Source of the DNA: Gautieria morchelliformis
Lineage: Eukaryota > Basidiomycota > Agaricomycetes > Gomphales > Gomphaceae
Length of the DNA: 64,000 nucleotides
Assembly: GCA_015179125.1 (NCBI GenBank)
Contig: WHVA01000115.1
Coordinates: forward strand, 124,001 to 188,000
Direction of reading: 5' to 3'
Shown here: one piece after another, positions 10,447 through 21,302 of the stretch
How the letters are laid out: each line of letters starts with the position of its first letter
Numbering within the stretch: the stretch's first letter is position 1
Notes under the pieces: generated by a model
The model's input: the letters and a program-made list of their open reading frames with translations, nothing else
Database searches by the model: none
Told to the model about the DNA's origin: nothing
Translations under genes and position numbers: made by a program

Positions 10447-11500
10447 ATGAATGCAAATATGAAGGTAGTAGGCAAGTCGTTGACAACCAGCACCTCTGGT
10501 AGCATGCTAAAGAACCAATCAGAGAAGGCCAAGGTCCTTCAACAACTCGCGCTATCGAATATGGACTGCCTGTGTTCCAGGAACGCACCCAAAGATCAAG
10601 AAGGGCTCATGACAGAGTTGGCGAAACTGCACGCATTGCTAGCACGTGCTTTGCTGCTGGTAATTCAGCTAGTGCTGCGCCGAGTCGCTTCAGTCCGCTG
10701 TCGCATTCATCGAGTAGCTCATTCAAAGCCGGCAAACGAGAGGACCGTCCTAACTCCAAATGGGAGAGTCCTGCCTCCTGATCAGCGAAACTGCACGCAT
10801 TGCTAGCACGTGCTTTGCTGCTGGTAATTCAGCTGAATTACCAGCAGTAATTCAGCTGAATTACCAGCAGCAAAGCACGTGCTAGCAATGCGTGCAGTTT
10901 CGCTGATCAGGAGGCAGGACTCTCCCATTTGGAGTTAGGACGGTCCTCTCGTTTGCCGGCTTTGAATGAGCTACTCGATGAATGCGACAGCGGACTGAAG
11001 CGACTCGGCGCAGCACTGGGTAACGAGATGGAGAGTATCGAGGCAACGCCGGGTCGCGAGATGGAAGGTCTGGGAAAGGACCTTGGACGGAATGATTGCG
11101 TGCAAACAGTGACATCGCGGCTAGATGATGTTAGGGAAAGTACGCAGAAGCTCGAACTGTTGATTATGGACATAGAAAACATCATACGTACGTCGCCCCA
11201 CCTACCTTCGATTCCATGCTGATGTTCCAGACAGGGTGCGGCTACGCTTGACGCTCAAGACAAATAGCGGGGTCGAAACGTTGCAGGAACAGGGTGCCAA
11301 GCATAGCCAGATGTCGTTGGTTGGAAGCAGGACATAAAAGACAATGTCCAATGAGACGTATGATTGAATTCTCGCTGGTATCAGCGAGGACGATAGGCGG
11401 GATGCTCTGCTCTTACTGGAATGGTTAACTTTTTCTTTCGACACATTACAGTAATTATGCAACGGAGGAGGCGGTCGAAGTGCTCGCAATAGATCTTGAG
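10447..11500 (+). pseudogene. NLR/STAND-type gene remnant, copy 2, with palindrome
   Basis: The ATG at 10447 opens a frame with EKAKVLQQLALSNMDCL and RNAPKDQEGLMTELAKLH, matching the first helices of the fungal HeLo-like N-terminal domain. The next helices appear after the palindrome: ALNELLDECDSGLKRLGAAL and MESIEATPGREMEGLGKDL, then RLDDVRESTQKLELLIMDIE (10956-11190). Downstream, 11365-11490 reads ILAGISEDDRRDALLLLEWL, then a stop, then TEEAVEVLAIDLE in another frame: the post-NACHT helix module. The NACHT core is missing. The perfect inverted repeat splits the HeLo-like part, so no continuous product is possible. Family members with intact HeLo-like and NACHT domains trigger regulated cell death in fungi. 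The assignment rests on helix patterns and is moderate in confidence. Confidence 0.6.
10671..11017. repeat. Perfect 170-bp inverted repeat with 7-nt spacer
   Basis: The left arm 10671-10840 is the exact reverse complement of the right arm 10848-11017, with spacer 10841-10847. Inside the arms a 50-bp segment (10785-10834) also repeats directly at 10621-10670. The right arm is in the coding orientation of the HeLo-like domain and the left arm is the inverted copy. Transcribed, it would form a 170-bp hairpin. Confidence 0.95.
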
Positions 11501-12185
11501 AGACCTGTGTTTAATAGGTTTTAGAATAATATCTAGCGTCTATCGTGAGCATTGCGTGCCCGATGTACAGCTTGGAGAGAAGCCGTCGCATCCACACGGG
11601 CCCACCGACGTGCTCCATAAATGTATAATGCATCAGGTATTACTTACGCTAGTGGTTTCACATTTACGGACCACTTATATCTATCCTATTCAGCCGTTTA
11701 GCTTGTGCTTGTTAAAAGATGGTGATAATAATATTCGACTGGGCTACCTGCCACGGACCACGGTCGACTCGAATTTTGAAAATATGGATGAAAGAGATAG
11801 ACAGGCTTCCAGCCGCTACTATACGTTCTCGGTTCAGGCGCATGGTAAGGATCGTTGCATTGAATTAACTAATTTAAGCCTGAATATTGGAACATTAGGC
11901 TTACTGTAGGGAAGTTTATCGACCGGCCAGGCGTACATCCGTAATCCGAGCCTGGCATTTCGTCCCTTTTCAGCAATGCAGCTGTCTGACGAGAGCACAA
12001 CAATACTTTGACATAGCAGCAAGTCGAATGATATGTAATCGTGAGTCCCTACTGGGTCTCCCTGTCATTTCCTTCTCGCGGGAGCTTGCGGGCACGCGTT
12101 ACTGTGGGTAGTCAACCCAGTGGGTGGACCCACTGAGGATTCAGTATATAAACCACTATAGTTAGTGTAAATATGAATAGAACCC
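11501..12185. other. Decayed 3' region of NLR-like copy 2, no gene recognised
   Basis: The first about 80 bp match 6410-6490 of copy 1. The remainder holds an ORF (11496-11909) without recognisable motifs. Confidence 0.35.
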
Positions 12186-12193
12186 GTTGAAAA

Positions 12194-12500
12194 CAGTGTT
12201 GGCTCCTAAGGGTAAGCCTTAAACGATCCCACCCTTAATTAAGGGCGTAACGCTACGGCTTAACTGGTGGGGCAGGAGATGGTAAACCCTTAATTAACCC
12301 TTAACTGAAATATATTCTATTTTTCATGATTTTCCAGCCCAGTGGTCACTCGTGCAGCTGAACTTTCAAATATATTTCTGGGAATTACAACAAATATTAT
12401 ATATTCAAGTTAATGCCCTTAACTTGACACCCTTAATTAAGCCTTAATCCTTAACCTACCCCTTAACACCCAAGGGTGCCCTTAATTGGAGACAACACTG
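12194..12500. mobile_element. hAT-type MITE (307 bp)
   Basis: The terminal repeats CAGTGTTGGCTCC and GGAGACAACACTG pair with one mismatch. The flanks carry an 8-bp duplication GTTGAAAA / GTGGAAAA (12186-12193, 12501-12508; one difference), the target-site length of hAT elements. There is no ORF. The body is rich in CCCTTAA/TTAAGGG words. Confidence 0.8.
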
Positions 12501-12508
12501 GTGGAAAA

Positions 12509-12764
12509 TCAAATGAATCAGTTTCAGTGGAAAAAGTTTCATTTAAATGAGTTGGTTTCAGGGGTTGTTGACTCATGGGTATTCAGGGCAGAAGACCAAT
12601 GGATTGAACAAGGCATTCCAAGTCGACGACCCCTGGGTTCCTGTGAGACAATCACTTACGACCCTGTGGTTCTATCACCACATTTCAGAGATGCAGCAAC
12701 TGAATGTCACTGACCTGAGATCTGAATAATATGAGGCAAATCACTGAAGATTCATGAAATTTGT
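12509..12764. other. No feature recognised
   Basis: A short stretch between the MITE and the gypsy 5' LTR. No coding signal was seen. Confidence 0.3.
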
Positions 12765-14564
12765 AGTGCATGTTAGGTTGCATAGCTATGAGTTCTCAAT
12801 GGTTATTGCTGCCATGACCTGTCTATTTCCCTTTCCCTGCTGTCTCTACCTTCCCCCTCACCGCTCCTCCTGGACGTTCGCCCGAGTTTGCCCTTCCCTT
12901 CCACCACTCCTCCTCGATATTCGCTCTATTCACTCTTCGCCCCATTCGGCGAACAGCCATTCGCTGCTCGCATCATTTGCCAGCAGGTACACCATCAAAC
13001 ACGATCGACACCCTCTACCTGGCGTGATGGTTCATCACTGGCCCCATCATCTTCCCAACCCAACCCCTTTAGGTGTTCGTATGGCCGGAATGCATTTGCG
13101 GGACGTCCTACCCATAGATCATATGGGATCAACCCAGCAGATGAAGAGTCCGTGCAGGGTAGCGTGTATACAGGTCTCAAGGCGTGTTTTCATACATAGG
13201 TACCTTTGCCCCCTTTCCTCCCCATCGTTTCATGTTCGCACTCCTCTTTCATTCTATTGCATATGTGTTTCATCTATTTGTATCCTGACTGCACACCCCT
13301 ATCCAACCCTGACTCCAGACGGCCTCTTTCCTATTCGCTGATATCATACGAGCATTCAATATAAGTAGTTTCCATTCACATGTATATTCCCCAGTTCAAT
13401 TATCATACGTCTATCTTGTGCAAAACTTGACCTTGTTATGATTTACAAGTAATGATGTTAATGGCAACACCCAGATCCAAATCTAAAATATACTGACGTC
13501 ACCGAAACACACGATCCCCAAAATCCATGCCCGCGTCCACACACAGATATACAGAAATGTCCCCGAATCCCCTGACTCGCATATACACGACGCCGGACCA
13601 ATACATTACCACGCACGCGCACAGGGCATGCCAAGTCGATCAGCATCATATTACACATGTTGATCCCATCAATCTCGATTGAGAGACCGACCCGGGACAC
13701 AGATCCCCGCTTAGACACCAATTCAATTGCAACCAAGACACGATATGCATCCGATCGTCCCTGAGCGGCTCTGGCCGCAGCCCCATGATTTCCCCTATAT
13801 ATCACGCACATGTCCCTCCACACCATCGCTTTATGTACAACAAATCCTTAGCATTCCCTTGTAACATTCATTCGAGAGTTCACTCCAGACTATACTCCAC
13901 ACCCTCCTATATCTCTGCATCATATACCATACGTATCGTATCGACGCCGAGTCCTTTCCAGTAATTAAATAGTATAAACAAATGTAACTGTTGAACAAGA
14001 ATAACAATAGTTTTACCTCTCCACCGTCTCAAGATTCCTGATCGAAATAGTCCCCTTAGTACAAACAGTCTTCTCAGAATTCAGACCTCTACTCGATTCA
14101 GCTTCACTCGAAGCTTGAATAAAACCCAAACACATTTATATCAACTCTTATCAGACCTCACTGTGACCATTGTCTTGAGCCCTCTCCTAGAGATTTCTAT
14201 CTTCAACCAGAGGAAGACTTAAGCACCACTGGTGAGTTTTCGTTCTTTACCTTCGTTACCTTAGTCTTCATATTATTATCTGCGCTGTCGGCGAAGGGCT
14301 CCGAAGGAGCACCTTCACTGGCGAAAGGATTGTTGCTACTTAAACAACCTTTCCGTGACACCTTGCACGTTACATCGTCAAGTGCCACGGGCTACTTCGC
14401 TATGACTGTAGATAGGGTGAGCTCCGTTCAGGCAGCCCTCTTATCTTCTGAACATTTATTGGTTCACCTTATTTGCCGAATGGCACATCTCTTCGCACAA
14501 GTTATTCGGGCATTCGCTGTGTTCACTAATACACGATATTAATGCCTAAAAACCAATCTTGGCA
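12765..14564 (+). repeat. 5' LTR of gypsy element, interrupted
   Basis: Homologous to 20035-21302, for example the blocks around GATGGTTCATCACTGG and the 3' end AATGCCTAAAAACCAATCTT. It contains a 720-bp insertion at 13434-14153. The start is approximate; the end in GGCA at 14564 is set by alignment with the right LTR. Confidence 0.75.
13434..14153. mobile_element. Solo LTR nested in the gypsy 5' LTR, GACCT duplication
   Basis: The 720-bp insertion begins TGTTATGATT and ends CTCTTATCA. It is flanked by GACCT on both sides (13429-13433, 14154-14158). The right gypsy LTR has the uninterrupted target. No ORF; no related full element in the window. Confidence 0.8.
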
Positions 14565-14628
14565 GTATATTTGAGCTAACAGCTACAGTGAAAGCGTTAT
14601 TCCGTCTACTCGTCACTCCCTTCTATAT

Positions 14629-15890
14629 ATGCACCCTACTCCACTTCTATTCGCGGGACAACCTCACGCCTTCGCGGGACAACCTCCCCCGCAACAATCT
14701 TTCACACAGACTCCTGCCCTACCTGGAGGGCCTGCACCTCTTCTATTCGTGGGACAGCCTCACCCCTTCGTGGGACAACCTCCCCCGGAACAATCTTTCG
14801 CACAGATTCCTGCCCCACCTGGCGGGCCTGCGCCTCTTCTACTTACAGGACAGCCTCACCCCTTCGTGGGTCACCCTCCCCTGCGACAGTCGTTCACCCA
14901 GATTCCTACCCTACCTGGCCGGCCTGGGCCTTCTCTCCCACTGTACTTCAAACCATCCTCCACAGCTCTTACCCACAGCTGCTCTGCTTCTTCGAACAAC
15001 AACCTTATCTACTCTATACCATCTGTGTATTTGTTCACTTCTATTAGCTCCCATTCCGATTCGTCCTTCATCATCCATGTACACCTTCCTGGTCTCTCTA
15101 ACTCGGTTCCTACTCTTATCGACTCTGGTGCCACTTAGAATTTCATTGATAGCTCATTCTCCTCTCATCCTGGTTTCGTATGTACATCACTCCGTTCGCC
15201 GATCGCTCTCTCCCTTTTTGACAGGAAGCCAGCCACTGCTGGGTTCATTCACGAATATCTAGATACTAGTCTCACGTTCAGCACTCCTCTTCGCAGGACA
15301 TTTCGCTACTTGTCACAAGGTTACACCCTTTGGCCGCAATCGTTCCCGGGCTTCCGTGGCTTCGCTCTACGAAACCCACTATCGATTGGGGCTCTCTCTC
15401 AATTACCTTTCCTTCTGGCACCGATTCCATGCTCCCACGTATGATGGTCGCGATGGCCTGCATGATGATTTCCCCTCCAGCTATCTTCGACAGTATTCCT
15501 GAACTCCACACTGCCTCGATGCTTTCGCCACCATCAATTCCTGGTTCGCATTTGTCCCCACCATCCTTGGGTTATGTCCCGAACGCGGCGATTGGACCAC
15601 TCTCTTACATCCCAATCCTTCCACCAGATGTCACTTCTTCGCCCGCTCCTATTCCGAATCTTTCTGGTTACGAACAGGCATTCAACGTGGATGGCGAACC
15701 ATTACTTCTCTCAGCCAAGCCTATCGAGAATCACTCCTCTGAGTCCTCCATATTGCTTCCTAATACTCATCCATCCATTTTCAGCCACGGAAGAAAGCTT
15801 GATAGAAACCGAACCTATTTGACCAAAAGCAGAGCCCATTCCAAGCCATCCTCGCCCCTGAACACCATGTATAGAATCACTAACCGATGA
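14629..15890 (+). pseudogene. Gypsy gag-tail and aspartic protease, broken
   Basis: From 14629 the frame encodes three imperfect 32-residue repeats (14644-14931; unit motif GQPHPFVGQPPPEQSF). The retroviral-type aspartic protease signature LIDSGAT follows at about 15115-15135, then a TAG (15136-15138). The frame resumes with NFIDSSF. After a frameshift near 15310, AAIVPGLPWLRSTKPTIDW (about 15333-15390) matches the conserved region between protease and reverse transcriptase. The usual gag capsid and zinc knuckle are absent, so the element is deleted at the 5' side too. Confidence 0.7.
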
Positions 15891-15989
15891 CCACCTCCCA
15901 TTCCATTCTTCGCCTCCTGATCCGCCTCCTACACGAAGGACCACACCGCATATATAAGCCTGATCAGTGCGGCTGCCTTCGAGCTAATC

Positions 15990-17240
15990 ATGAAACTGGG
16001 TGAAGGAGAAACATTCATGTTAAACATGCACCCTACGATCCCCGAACCAACTTCGCTTCATGCTGTAGGCAATGCACCAGCTCCGACTACCCTTCTTCAC
16101 GAAAACCCCCTACTGAAGGATGTGTTAGAAATGTTCAGAACTGTGGTACCAGAGGAGTACCACGACTTCTTTGATATCTTCTTGCATGCTAAAGCGAAAG
16201 ACTTGCCCCCACATCGCCCTTACGACCACACCATCGAAATTGAAAACGACAGCACACCACCGCATGGTCCCATATACCCACTCTCGAACACCAAATTAGA
16301 AGTGCTCCGCGACTATCTTGAAGATATGCTTGGAAAGGGATTCATCCGCTCCTCCCAGCAGATACCTCGGCCCCTTCACGGTAGTTCGGAAAGTCAGGAA
16401 GAACGCGTATCGGTTGCGCCTGCCCGCCTCCCCTGTGGTATTCGCGAAGAAGAAGGATGGTACACTGCGAATGTGTGTGGACTACCGAGGGTTGAATCAT
16501 ATCATGTGAAAGAACAAGTATCCTATCCCACTGATTCTGAGCCTCATTGACCAACTCAAAAGTGAAAACATCTATACCAAGTTCGACCTTCGCGCCAGGT
16601 TCAACAATGTTTGGATCGCCTCTGGCCAAGAGCGGAAGACAGCCTTCCGAACTCGATATGGGTCCTTCGAATATCTTGTCATGCCATTCGGGTTAACAAA
16701 CGCCCCAGCTACTTTCCAGCACTTCATGAATGATATCTTCCAAGACATGGCTGACGTCTTCATTGTAGTCTACCTTGACGACATCCTCATCTTCTCGAAG
16801 AACAGGAAGGATCATTTAGAGCATGTCCAAATGGTCCTCGCCCATCTTCGGAAGCATAACCTCTTCATAAAGCAAGAGAAGTGGCTCTTCCATTTGGACT
16901 GGGTTGAATTCCTCGGATTCATCATCTCTCCTGCTGGGGTCTCTATGGACGTTGAAAAGACAGCTGCCATCACAAAGTGGCCTGTACCGATGAACATTCG
17001 CGAAGTCCAATCGTTCCTGGGCTTCGCAAACTTCTACAGAAGATTCATCATTTCGTTCTCAGACATTGTCCTGCCACTCACTCGCTTGACCAGGAAGGAT
17101 ACTCCATTTGCCTGGGAAGTGAAGCAGCAGGGGGCCTTCGAAGCACTCAAAGCTGTGTTCTCAAAAGCCCCAGTCCCCATCCACTGTGACCCGAGTAACC
17201 CCATCATCATCGAAACGGATGCCTCTGACTATGTCATCGC
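15990..17240 (+). pseudogene. Gypsy reverse transcriptase with inserted integrase-like module
   Basis: The reading starts with VPEEYHDFFDIF and LPPHRPYDHTIEI (16150-16250), the conserved lead-in to gypsy RT, up to GKGFIRSS (about 16340). A foreign segment of about 72 bp (16360-16431) encoding RYLGPFTVVRKVRKNAYRL sits here in another frame. RT then resumes with PVVFAKKKDGTLRMCVDY, has a stop after NHIM near 16507, and continues through FGLTNAPATFQHFMNDIF and the active-site box YLDD (16770-16785). It runs on to WPVPMNIREVQSFLGFANFY and the start of RNase H (ETDASDYVIAV), where the LTR-like insertion cuts it at 17240. It cannot make active enzyme. Confidence 0.8.
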
Positions 17241-18636
17241 TGTGTAGGAACCATCTTGCTAGTCTAAAAATCTCAAAAAAAGCATTAAAAAGTCTGTAAA
17301 AAACCTTTTTCCCATCTTAACATCAGCCAATACATGCAGCTTTGATGGGGAACTGTCTTTAGAATATTCCTTGAATTTTCTTGCATTTTGTCGCCAATTG
17401 TTCTGACCTCCTTACTGCTGTATTTTACTTGACAAAAGCTATGAACCCATGAGAGTCCATAACTTTGTCATCGGCGCTCAATTTCAAACTCCGGCCAGAG
17501 CGATCCTCGAACGCGCTAATTCAGAGCCGCACGTCCTCAAACACCCACAACTCCAACACTTTGGCTCTTTCAATCTCAGCTGGTGAGATTGGGAATATCC
17601 GGTGCAGCTTACACAAGCCTGTACACTTAAATATAGTTCAAACCCAGCAGACACATGACTTGCTTCATAGCAACCATGGCTGTGTAAGGCTGTGTGCAAG
17701 ACTGCCCAATGATATGCAGAGCCAAAACTAGGGTGCATATTCAAGCAATCTTATTGGATGCTGAGCCTCCAAGCTTAGTGCTACAACCCCTGAAATAGGA
17801 CCCTTGACGTCATAGGGCTGTGCAGGGCTATGCAAGGCTATGCAGGGCTGTGTAAGGCTATGCTGAGCAGTGCAAATCAGGGAAGGTGATTGGCTATCTA
17901 TTCTTAATTTCCTTGCACAAACACACCACAATAGTTACAAGGGTGTGTTTTAGCTGCGCAAATATTTACTTATGACATCACTCGCCTAATAGATAGAAGC
18001 TCCCCATTTTACATAATCCTGTGTAATTTACAATATAAAAGGAGGCCATTCTGACCCCCTAAGAATCATCCAATCTAGCAATCTACTGCTTCTATCCTAC
18101 ATGTTACTTGCATCTTACTAAGCTGTTAATCCCAGCTAGGGTTATTCACTTACTTTAGTGTCTAATTCCTTGTTAAGTAGTTACTTTACTGCTTAGCCAC
18201 CTAGACTAATCCTCCAGGTGAAATTCTACAGAGTGAGTCTGTCAATTGATAGTCTTGCCATTCGCACTCCAATACCCAAGAGAGTTGATCAGTTGATTTT
18301 CCTGGTTAATATCTTTCACAAGTCAATTCCTGTTATTTGTAAAAGCCGCTTTAGATTCTATTCTTTGCCTCTCGTTTAATTGAAATGTGTTGGTAGATTA
18401 TCAGGTCAGTCCATTTATAAACGCCTGCTAAGCACATTCCCTCATATTTTGGAATACGCTGCGACCCCGATAGTGCCCTCAAATCTACATTCCTTTAGTT
18501 TATTGTTCAGTGTGCTAAGAAATGCATTGCCTTCCATCCGTATTAACTTGGACTAGTTCTTATGCAGATTGCAACCAAGGTACAAATATTAAATTATTTC
18601 CGGAGGTTTGCTGCAGCATTGTTTGATATTCTTTGA
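17241..18636 (+). mobile_element. Truncated LTR, same family as 28747-30206
   Basis: Starts TGTGTAGGAACC and is homologous along its length, in opposite orientation, to the solo LTR at 28747-30206. It stops at the word TATTCTTTGAG (18636), about 60 bp before the end of the full LTR. The expected second target duplication is not seen. It has no coding capacity. A CTGTGCAAGGCTGTG-like low-complexity tract lies near 17810-17870. Confidence 0.75.
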
Positions 18637-19784
18637 GGTGCCTGCTGCGACGCGACAACTGCCCCGAGCATGTCTTCTCCCAGGTGCATGGCGCCGTACA
18701 TGCGCGGATCAATCACGCGCATGCGCGCCTGTGTCGGAATGGCGGGCGCAAGCGGCTTCTTGCGTGCCCTGCTTTTGGCGTGCAGGCTCTGCTGATTCGT
18801 GGGTGCGGGCGCAGGGAGCGGGTGTGCAGGGCGCACTTTCATTGGCCGGATGAGGTGTGAGAGGGCGGTTTTGTGCTACGCCCGCTGGAGGGTGTATGTA
18901 CCAGCAGGAGGTGGACAAATGTTTGGACAGACCAGGTGCAGAGTGTGGTTTTGGGGCGGTGACGACGGACATGTCGCCTGCGTGGACGCCGTGCATGCCG
19001 CGGGGGAGGCGTCTCCGCTTCGAACGCGGCTCGTCCGCCCCTTCCGTTGCGCGCTTTCGCTCATTCTCCAGGCTTGAAAAGCGACACTAAGAAGGCCACG
19101 GGATAAGCGCAGAGCGCCGGGTCAGCTCACCGCCGTGCATAGTGCAGCTTCGCCTCTCCTATCCGCAGATTCATGCCCTTCCACGTCGTCCCACTCAGCA
19201 CGGCCAGATCTTGCTTGACAAGAAACAATATTTTCATTTTCAACAGCACAACATGACATGTGCGACGGACAGTGGGCTATATTAGGCTCTGTGGCTCCAA
19301 TATCACGTACCCGAATTTACAAGGCTCCCTGCAGTGCCGGCACCAGCGATAGCCTCCATCCACGTAGTTATGAGCCGGTTGGTTTACACTGGACGGGAGT
19401 ACTCACCCACGGCCCGTCTAGCACGAGAACCTTGCCAAACCCTTGCAGACAAGCATTGATGTCGGTTGCGGTGATAGCTGGCGTGAGGCCGGACATGTGG
19501 AGTCTCTCATGGTGGAGTAAAGCGGCCGCCATGTTCACCATTTATCTACCATGGCGACTCACAGGCAGATGTCCCAGTTCAGGTCTGCCATGAATATTAG
19601 TCTTCCCCTCACCTGTCGGCCCCTTCACACACGTCATTATTTGCTCCCTGGCCCACCGTCAACGTCTCTAGCTCTCGTCAAATATCTTCCCATACCAGAT
19701 GATTAGTAACTCGTATTAATTCATGTGAGGTTTGGCGTTTAATGGTGTTTCATTAATGTGTTAGCACCGGCGTACTCATGTCCC
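18637..19784 (-). pseudogene. NOP8/NOL8-like RRM gene fragment, copy A
   Basis: The ATG at 19541 (minus) gives RLHMSGLTPAITATDINACL, the RNP2 side of an RNA-recognition motif. An intron beginning GTGAGTACTC follows, then KFGYVILE (RNP1). VLSGTTWKGMNLRIGEAKL follows at about 19180-19120, a signature of fungal Nop8-type nucleolar RRM proteins. After a second intron come NERKRATEGADEP and KVRPAHPLPAPAPTNQQ, a basic patch and RVIDPRMYGAMHLGEDML, ending abruptly at 18637. The sequence 19542-19784 is homologous to the 5' flank at 45190-45410. A stop after PQSL and the truncation make it nonfunctional. Nop8 acts in 60S ribosome biogenesis; this copy lies inside the gypsy element. Confidence 0.65.
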
Positions 19785-20034
19785 TGAACTCTTTTGCACT
19801 CCAACCACCACCTTAGTCCGGGCGCTTAAGCGAGGACGGTGGGAGCGGCGGTGATGTAACATGAAGAGAAGGGTCTAGAGCCGGCCCTCACAAATATTGA
19901 GAGAGCAATAGAGGATGCGAGGGAAGCTGCAGAGATGGCTAAGACGACCACGGAAGGAGCCTGCAATGTAATAGAACACCTGGGCAGCATGGGCAAGCAG
20001 AGAGAACAGGAGCGGGAAAACAGAACAGGGATTG
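19785..20034 (+). other. 3' internal tail of gypsy element
   Basis: CGCTTAAGCGAGGACGG and GGTGATGTAACATG (19825-19862) resemble the end of agaricomycete gypsy polyproteins just before the 3' LTR. The following 150 bp encode a short helical stretch, ERAIEDAREAAEMAKTTTEG. The exact LTR start was not resolved. Confidence 0.4.
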
Positions 20035-21302
20035 CTATCATGACTCGTTTATTTCTTATACCCAGTAACTCTGTCCTCCCTTTCATCACTCCACCTCTAT
20101 GTTCGCTCCGACAGCCCTTCGCCAAATTTGCCAAACGATTATTCGCTACTCAAGTCATTCGCCATAGCCACACCATCAAAACACGATCAACGTCCTTTGA
20201 CCGGCTTGATGGTTCATCACTGGTCCTATTGCCTCCTTGGCTCAACCCCCTTTGGATGTTCCTATGGCCGGATTGTCACGACTCGTGTATTTCCTGTACC
20301 CAGCTATCCCTGTTTTCCCTTTCACCACTCCTCCTCCATGCTCACTCAGCTTTGCCCTTCCGCCGACCACACCTCCTCTCTGATCGCTCCATTTGCCCTT
20401 CTCCACATTTGCCGAACGACCATTCACTGCTCGCATCATTTGCCAGCAGGCATGCCATCAAACATGATCGACATCCCCTACCCGGCGTGATGGTTCATCA
20501 CTGGCCCCATCATCTTCCTGACACAACCCCTTTAGGTGTTCATATGGCCGGGGTGCATTCGCGGGACATCCTAACCGTAGATCGTGTGGGATCAGCCGAG
20601 CAGGCAAAGAGTCCATGCAGGGTAACATATATGCAGATCTCAAGGTGTGTTTTCATACATAGGTGCCTTCGCCCTCTTTCCTCCCCGTCATTTCATGTTC
20701 GCACTCCTCTTTCATTCCATTGTATATGTGTTTCATCTATTTGTATCCTGACTGCGCACCCCTATCCAACCCTGACTCATGACAGCCCCTTTCCTATTCG
20801 CTGATATCATATGAGCATTCGGTATAAGTAGTTTACATTCGCATGTACATTCTGCAGTTCAATTATCATATGTCTATCTTGTGCAAAACTTGACCTCACT
20901 GTGACCATCATCTTGAGCCCTCTCCTAGAGATTTCTATCTTCAACCAGAGGAGGACTTAAGCACCGCTGGTGAGTTTTTGTACTTTACCTTCATTACCTT
21001 AGTCCTCGTATTATTATCTGCGCTGTCGGCGAAGGGCTCCGAAGGAGCACCTTTGCCGGCAAAAGGATTGTTGCTACTTAAACAACCTTTCTGTGACACC
21101 TTGCAGGTTACATCATCGAGTGTTACAGGCTACTTCGCTACGACTGTAGATAGGGCGAGCTCTGTTCGGGAAGCCCTCTTATCTTCTGAACATTTATTGG
21201 TTCACCTTATTCGCCGAACAGCATACTTCTTCGCACAAGTTATTCAGGCATTTGCTGTGTTCACTAATACACTATATTAATGCCTAAAAACCAATCTTGA
21301 CA
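20035..21302 (+). repeat. 3' LTR of gypsy element
   Basis: Homologous to the 5' LTR and ending CCAATCTTGACA at 21302. It has an internal partial duplication: the block at about 20043-20280 is echoed by 20285-20540. The LTR does not carry the nested solo LTR seen on the left. Confidence 0.75.

Larger units (their letters stand above)
12765..21302 (+). mobile_element. Rearranged Ty3/gypsy retrotransposon
   Basis: Two homologous LTRs (about 12765-14564 and 20035-21302) flank a protease and reverse transcriptase region on the plus strand. RNase H and integrase are missing and replaced by a truncated LTR of another family plus a NOP8-like gene fragment (17241-19784). The last internal segment before the 3' LTR (19785-20034) is retained. 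The right LTR ends in CA at 21302; a matching target duplication on the left was not found, so the outer left boundary is approximate. Confidence 0.75.
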
